Shown in pieces: positions 22,895 through 26,922 of a stretch of DNA of 26,922 nt; positions within the stretch are counted from its first letter, which is position 1, and each line of letters starts with the position of its first letter. Source of the stretch: Chitinophagaceae bacterium (GTDB lineage: Bacteria; Bacteroidota; Bacteroidia; Chitinophagales; Chitinophagaceae). The notes under the pieces are model-generated. The model was not told the DNA's origin. It saw nothing but the letters and a program-made list of their open reading frames with translations, and searched no databases. A program made the translations under genes and the position numbers. The stretch spans positions 1 through 26,922 of the forward strand of contig JAEUVW010000304.1 of the NCBI GenBank assembly GCA_016786525.1. The letters are read 5' to 3'.

Positions 22895-24388
22895 ATGACA
22901 CGACCAAGTTTTAAGAGCCAATACGAAAATTACATTGGCGGAAAATTTGTTCCTCCGGTAAAAGGGGAATATTTCGACAACAGTTCGCCGATAGACGGCA
23001 AAGTATTTACAAAAGCCGCGCGTTCGACGAAAGAAGACGTAGAGCTGGCCCTGGATGCGGCACACACGGCGTTTCCGGCCTGGAGCAAAACCAGCGTGAC
23101 ACAGCGCAGTAACCTGCTGATGAAAATAGCGCAGGTGATTGAAGACAACCTCGAGTACCTGGCCACGATAGAAACTATAGACAATGGTAAGGCCATCCGC
23201 GAAACGCGGGCTGCCGACCTGCCCCTGGTCATCGATCATTTCCGCTACTTCGCCTCCGTGATCCGCGCCGAAGAAGGGACCATCGCGGAGCACGATGAGC
23301 ACACCGTCAGCATCGTATTGCATGAGCCGCTGGGCGTGGTCGGCCAGATCATTCCCTGGAATTTCCCACTCCTGATGGCTACCTGGAAGATCGCCCCTGC
23401 ACTGGCTGCGGGTTGCTGCGCCGTGGTGAAGCCGGCCGAGCAGACCCCGACTTCGATTATGGTGCTGATGGAGCTGATCGGGCACATCCTGCCTCCCGGT
23501 GTGCTGAATATTGTCACCGGCTTCGGGCCTGAAGCCGGTAAGCCCCTGGCCACTTCTCCGCGCATTGCAAAAGTATCCTTTACCGGAGAGACGACTACCG
23601 GCAGGCTGATCCTGCAATATGCTTCGGAAAACATCATCCCGGCTACAATGGAACTGGGTGGTAAATCGCCGAATATCTTTTTCGAGTCGGTCGCCGATGC
23701 CGACGACGATTTCTTCGACAAGGCTGTGGAAGGTGCTGTGATGTTCGCGCTGAACCAGGGCGAGATCTGTACCTGTCCTTCGCGGATACTGGTGCACGAA
23801 AATATCTACGACAAATTTATACAGCGCGTCATTGAGCGTACGAAGGCGATCAGGACAGGCGATCCGCTGGACGGCAGTGTGATGATGGGAGCGCAGGCTT
23901 CCAACGATCAGTATGTAAAAATACAATCGTACCTGGAGATTGGTAAAGAAGAGGGTGCGGAAGTGCTGCTGGGTGGGGACGTCAACCGCCTGCCCGGTGA
24001 ACTGTCCGGGGGCTTCTACATCCAGCCGACGATCTTTAAAGGACATAATAAAATGCGCATTTTCCAGGAAGAGATCTTCGGCCCTGTAGTTTGTGTGACG
24101 ACCTTTAAAACGACGGAAGAAGCCATTGAGATCGCGAATGATACCTTGTACGGTCTGGGTGCGGGTGTGTGGACGCGCGATGCGCATGAGCTGTACCAGG
24201 TGCCCCGTGCGCTGCAGGCGGGCCGTGTATGGGTAAATCAATACCATGCCTATCCGGCACACGCGCCGTTTGGGGGATACAAGAAATCTGGTTTTGGCCG
24301 GGAGAATCATAAGATGATGCTGGAACATTATCGCCAGACGAAGAATATGCTGATCTCCTACAGCAAACAAAAGCTGGGATTTTTCTAG
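22895..24388 (+). CDS. NAD(P)-dependent aldehyde dehydrogenase (AldB/ExaC type)
   Basis: This 497-residue cytosolic enzyme oxidises an aldehyde to its acid. The catalytic residues are all present: N156 (PWNFPLLMATWKIAPAL), general base E253 (MELGGKSPNIFF) and nucleophile C292 in NQGEICTCPSR. The CTCPSR form is that of E. coli AldB and Pseudomonas ExaC, which act on acetaldehyde and related short aldehydes. The C-terminal substrate and cofactor blocks (EEIFGPVV, YGLGAGVWTRD, HAPFGGYKKSGFGREN) are intact. I use ATG 22895 rather than an upstream TTG at 22856, as the protein then begins at the usual place. The DUF779 gene follows after 57 bp containing a hairpin. It may detoxify general aldehydes; the acetaldehyde formed by the phosphonatase upstream would also be a substrate, which is inference. 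Confidence 0.95.
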   Translation: MTRPSFKSQYENYIGGKFVPPVKGEYFDNSSPIDGKVFTKAARSTKEDVELALDAAHTAFPAWSKTSVTQRSNLLMKIAQVIEDNLEYLATIETIDNGKAIRETRAADLPLVIDHFRYFASVIRAEEGTIAEHDEHTVSIVLHEPLGVVGQIIPWNFPLLMATWKIAPALAAGCCAVVKPAEQTPTSIMVLMELIGHILPPGVLNIVTGFGPEAGKPLATSPRIAKVSFTGETTTGRLILQYASENIIPATMELGGKSPNIFFESVADADDDFFDKAVEGAVMFALNQGEICTCPSRILVHENIYDKFIQRVIERTKAIRTGDPLDGSVMMGAQASNDQYVKIQSYLEIGKEEGAEVLLGGDVNRLPGELSGGFYIQPTIFKGHNKMRIFQEEIFGPVVCVTTFKTTEEAIEIANDTLYGLGAGVWTRDAHELYQVPRALQAGRVWVNQYHAYPAHAPFGGYKKSGFGRENHKMMLEHYRQTKNMLISYSKQKLGFF

Positions 24389-24396
24389 AATAGGAT

Positions 24397-24431
24397 AGAC
24401 CTATAAGGTTTCAACAACCTTATAGGTCTTT
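24397..24431 (+). terminator. Hairpin between the aldehyde dehydrogenase and DUF779 genes
   Basis: AGACCTATAAGGTT (24397-24410) pairs perfectly with AACCTTATAGGTCT (24416-24429) around loop TCAAC, followed by a few T. It may partly terminate the transcript, lowering DUF779 output. Because its core CCTATAAGG matches the palindrome at 22774-22808, a dispersed repeat is the alternative. Confidence 0.65.
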
Positions 24432-24445
24432 TAAAACAGTACAGA

Positions 24446-24823
24446 ATGGCAATACCACGCGTACAGGCAACAGCAGCCGCCAGGCAGTTGATCCACAGCC
24501 TGCAGGAACAACACGGCGAATTGATCTTTCACCAGAGCGGCGGTTGCTGCGACGGTTCGCAGCCTATGTGTTTTGAAAAGGGCGATTTCCGTATCGGGAG
24601 CAGCGATGTCGGCCTGGGGAGTATAGAGGGTTGTCCGTTCTGGATGAGCAAGGACCAGTTTGCCTACTGGCAGCATACGCAACTGACCATTGATGTGGTG
24701 GCGGGAAGAGGTGCCAGCTTTTCGCTGGAAATACCGACGGGCCAGCGGTTTATCACGAAGTCGCGCATCTTTACCGACGAAGAAATAAGCGATCTGGAAC
24801 CCCTGCGTTATGCGGAAGACTAA
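24446..24823 (+). CDS. DUF779 family protein (aldehyde dehydrogenase partner)
   Basis: This is a 125-residue cytosolic protein of the DUF779 family, recognised by HGELIFHQSGGCCDGSQPMC at residues 23-42, then IEGCPFWM (C63). The cysteines C34, C35, C42 and C63 could bind a metal or take part in redox chemistry. The family is known mainly for lying next to aldehyde dehydrogenase genes (for example beside the mycobacterial Rv0458 gene); no biochemical role is established that I know of. The start at ATG 24446 has no clear ribosome-binding site. Its stop codon overlaps that of the convergent AraC gene by 3 bases. Confidence 0.92.
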   Translation: MAIPRVQATAAARQLIHSLQEQHGELIFHQSGGCCDGSQPMCFEKGDFRIGSSDVGLGSIEGCPFWMSKDQFAYWQHTQLTIDVVAGRGASFSLEIPTGQRFITKSRIFTDEEISDLEPLRYAED

Positions 24824-25746
24824 ATTTTATTGCTCAATTGCTGGTATTGCTTGGGCGTAATGCCCTCGTAGTGCTTGAAGGTGCGGATGAAATAGTTGCA
24901 ATCGTCAAACCCCGCTTCGTAAGATACATTCTTAATGTACACATCCTGGTTCTGCAACAGGCGTTTGGCCAGTTTGATCCGCTCCAGGATGATAAATTCT
25001 ATAGGGCTGATACCCAGCTCGCGTTTGAACAGGCGATACAAAGAGGCCGTGCTCAGGCAGGCCGCACCTGCGAGTTTTTTCAGGTTGATCTTATCCGACA
25101 GGTTTTGCCGGATCATGCCGATCACCTGTGCCAGGAAGGAATTTACTTCTTTCAGTTCGCCCTGGTCAATCGCTTTCATCGACTGGTTTTGCGTAATGCA
25201 GATCAGCAGCTCCTGCAGGGCCAGGTCGGCCAATACGTCTTTGGCAACGGAAGTGCTTTGGCAGATACCGATCATCTTGTTGATGGTCAGCGCCATTTCG
25301 GCATTGTTGTAAAAAAAGAAATTACGTTCATCCAGTTGCCAGAAATCGTCACGTCCTTCACGCGGGTACTTTTCATTCAGTAGTGTGATGGTGTCTTCGA
25401 TCTTCTTATTGTCGATGGCCAGGGCCAGGCATTGTGTCGGTTTGTCCATTGATGCTTCAGGGAAGTCGATCTTCATTTCCACGTGTGCGGGTACCAGTAC
25501 GGAAGCGCCGGGTAGGTAATCGAAGCCCGGTTCGTCGAACAAGTGCATCACCTTTTTACCCCGCAACATGCTGGTAACGACCAGGTCGTTAAACTTCAGT
25601 GCCACCCGCTCCGATTGCTGGTAGGTTTCGAACAGGTTCAGTTCGCAATGATCCAGGTTGTAGATCGTCCTGTTCTCTACCAGGGTCTTTAGTGAATAGT
25701 GTTCCGTCAGTCCGGGCGAAGCCGGCACCACTTTGTTTTTAGGCAT
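24820..25746 (-). CDS. AraC-family transcriptional regulator (AraC_N-like sensor plus C-terminal HTH)
   Basis: This 308-residue regulator has an N-terminal cupin-like sensor region of the AraC_N type (about residues 35-160; FNDLVVTSMLRGKKVMHLFD, then FDYLPGASVLVPAHVEM) and two helix-turn-helix motifs at the C-terminus (about 205-305; LKKLAGAACLSTASLYRLFK, then ISYEAGF-like NVSYEAGFDDCNYFIRTFKH). AraC_N regulators often control alcohol and aldehyde dehydrogenase genes, and it lies convergent to the ALDH-DUF779 pair, so control of that pair is likely. I start at ATG 25746; the TTG at 25755 is less likely. A perfect -7 box lies 26 nt upstream. It is divergent from the MFS exporter and could also act on it. 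Confidence 0.94.
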   Translation of the reverse strand: MPKNKVVPASPGLTEHYSLKTLVENRTIYNLDHCELNLFETYQQSERVALKFNDLVVTSMLRGKKVMHLFDEPGFDYLPGASVLVPAHVEMKIDFPEASMDKPTQCLALAIDNKKIEDTITLLNEKYPREGRDDFWQLDERNFFFYNNAEMALTINKMIGICQSTSVAKDVLADLALQELLICITQNQSMKAIDQGELKEVNSFLAQVIGMIRQNLSDKINLKKLAGAACLSTASLYRLFKRELGISPIEFIILERIKLAKRLLQNQDVYIKNVSYEAGFDDCNYFIRTFKHYEGITPKQYQQLSNKI

Positions 25747-25771
25747 GGATTGCAATGGCTTTTTGCCTTAC

Positions 25772-25779
25772 CAAATATA
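25772..25779 (-). promoter_or_regulatory. -7 promoter box of the AraC gene
   Basis: The minus strand reads TATATTTG, a perfect TAnnTTTG match 26 nt before ATG 25746. No clear -33 TTTG was found. Confidence 0.6.
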
Positions 25780-25870
25780 AGATAATGTCTCCGAAATGCC
25801 GTTGTGCCCAGATGTGAATTGTGCTTGCAGAATCCCCCTTCAAAATTGTCGGAACCGCACCGTATCGGTT

Positions 25871-25903
25871 CAGCATTTAATGCTGATCTTGCAGTCTCTT
25901 TGC
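25871..25903 (+). promoter_or_regulatory. Palindrome and -7 box before the MFS exporter gene
   Basis: CAGCATTTAATGCTG (25871-25885) is a perfect palindrome with 7-bp arms and one central base. TCTCTTTGC (25895-25903) matches the -7 box TAnnTTTGC with one mismatch, 19 nt before ATG 25922. The palindrome sits at about -20 to -35, where a repressor would block the promoter. ACCGTATCGGT just before it is a second small palindrome. Confidence 0.5.
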
Positions 25904-25921
25904 ACAACCAAGCAACATCTT

Positions 25922-26922
25922 ATGCAAACTAACCGCAAATCCGCTCTCAGTTTTATCTTTATTACCTTGCTCATCGACATTATGGGCTGGGGCCTGATCA
26001 TACCGGTGATGGCCGACCTGATCGCTCAGTTGAAAGGAATACCGGTAAACGAAGCCAGTACCTATGGCGCCTTACTGCTCTCCGTATTCGCCATCATGCA
26101 ATTCGCTTTTGCCCCTGTGATCGGCAACCTGAGCGATCGCTATGGCCGCCGCCCGGTATTGTTGTTTTCGCTGCTGGGCTTCGGCATCGATTACCTGGTA
26201 CTGGCCCTGGCGCCCTCTTTCGGATGGCTGTTTGTCGGCCGTATTGTCGCAGGGATTACCGGCGCCAGTTTTACCACCGCTACGGCCTACATTGCCGACA
26301 TCAGCCCCGACGAGACCAGCCGTGCCAAGAACTTCGGCCTGATCGGGGCCGCTTTTGGCCTGGGTTTTGTACTCGGTCCGGCGCTGGGCGCCTTGCTGGC
26401 GACCTGGGGTATCAGGGCGCCCTTTTATGCCGCAGCAGCCCTCTGCCTGCTAAACTGCCTGTACGGTTATTTCTTCCTGCCCGAGTCGCTGGATAAAGCC
26501 AACCGCAGGCCTTTCGAATGGAAGCGCGCCAACCCCTTCGGTTCCTTAAAGTTTCTGACCAAACACCCGGAGATCGGCGGGCTGGCCTTCAGCTTTTTCC
26601 TGATCTACCTGGGTGCGCAGGCGGTACAGGGCAACTGGAACTTTTTTACGATCTACCGTTTTGGCTGGAGCGAGAAAATGGTCGGCATTTCGCTGGCCGT
26701 GGTCGGTGTACTGGTGGGTGCCGTACAGGCCGGTCTGACCCGGGTAGTGAATCCCCGCATCGGCAACGAAAGAAGTATTTACCTGGGCCTGTCCCTGTAC
26801 ACACTGGGCCTGGTGCTGTTTGGCTTTGCTACTGAAGGCTGGATGATGTTTGCCTTCCTGGTGCCTTATTGCCTGGGCGGTATCTGCGGCCCTTCGCTGC
26901 AATCGGTGATCTCCGGGCATGT
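25922..26922 (+). CDS. TCR/TetA-like MFS drug exporter (3' truncated)
   Basis: This gene runs off the right edge with no stop; 333 complete codons are visible against about 400 for the family. Translation from ATG 25922 gives a membrane protein with at least nine hydrophobic segments. The first, SFIFITLLIDIMGWGLIIPV, is the typical TetA-group start. MFS motif A is GNLSDRYGRRPVLL, and the motif after TM4 to TM5 is GLGFVLGPALGALLATWG, the drug-antiporter motif C region. It is most like Tet(A)/TCR-type proton antiporters, but many Bacteroidota relatives have no known drug, so tetracycline resistance should not be assumed. It is divergent from the AraC gene with a 175-bp gap. Confidence 0.92.
   Translation, partial: MQTNRKSALSFIFITLLIDIMGWGLIIPVMADLIAQLKGIPVNEASTYGALLLSVFAIMQFAFAPVIGNLSDRYGRRPVLLFSLLGFGIDYLVLALAPSFGWLFVGRIVAGITGASFTTATAYIADISPDETSRAKNFGLIGAAFGLGFVLGPALGALLATWGIRAPFYAAAALCLLNCLYGYFFLPESLDKANRRPFEWKRANPFGSLKFLTKHPEIGGLAFSFFLIYLGAQAVQGNWNFFTIYRFGWSEKMVGISLAVVGVLVGAVQAGLTRVVNPRIGNERSIYLGLSLYTLGLVLFGFATEGWMMFAFLVPYCLGGICGPSLQSVISGH

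Noticed and set aside
22862..24370. A 502-codon open frame antisense to the aldehyde dehydrogenase
   Set aside because: It is a codon-bias shadow; the sense strand has a full set of catalytic residues.

Overview
The window looks like chromosomal DNA of a member of the Bacteroidota, probably near the Chitinophagia or Sphingobacteriia (the exact taxon cannot be fixed from sequence alone). The signs are C-terminal type IX secretion (T9SS) sorting domains on two secreted proteins, a TonB-dependent receptor with a carboxypeptidase-regulatory-like N-domain, Bacteroidota-type -7 boxes (TAnnTTTG) before several genes, and few Shine-Dalgarno sequences. No rRNA, tRNA, CRISPR array, transposase or phage gene was seen.

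Layout. Positions 1-5440 hold a tripartite RND efflux operon (TolC-like protein cut by the left edge, membrane-fusion protein, RND pump), closed by a 12-bp-stem terminator. Positions 5.5-6.6 kb hold degenerate intergenic repeats, one small leftward hypothetical gene and a cluster of leftward hairpins. An Rrf2 regulator (leftward) is divergent from an alkylglycerol-monooxygenase-like membrane di-iron hydroxylase (rightward), with a palindrome over the hydroxylase -33 box. A C1q-like secreted protein follows on the minus strand.

The centre, about 9.5-22.4 kb, is the most interesting part. A leftward pair (XRE-cupin regulator plus phytase-like secreted esterase) is divergent from a rightward series: a duplicated LamG/fn3 T9SS surface protein, a TonB-dependent receptor, a T9SS-exported alkaline-phosphatase-superfamily phosphodiesterase, a PhnX-like phosphonatase, a DUF5690 MFS-type transporter and a TIGR03364-type FAD oxidoreductase. 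The last three are packed with an 11-bp overlap and a 10-bp gap. A nearly identical 46-bp operator/promoter block stands before both the LamG gene and the receptor gene, so the regulator probably controls both units. I read this as a complete surface-to-cytosol scavenging system for an aminoethylphosphonate-type compound: surface binding and ester cleavage, TonB import, inner-membrane uptake, oxidative removal of the amine, then C-P bond hydrolysis to phosphate plus an aldehyde. It has no PhnW transaminase and no ABC importer. The substrate is inference.

After a 465-bp repeat-rich gap come an AldB/ExaC-type aldehyde dehydrogenase, a DUF779 protein and a convergent AraC regulator. This is an aldehyde-detoxification set that could also take up the aldehyde made by the phosphonatase. 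The window ends inside a TetA-like MFS drug exporter that is open at the right edge.
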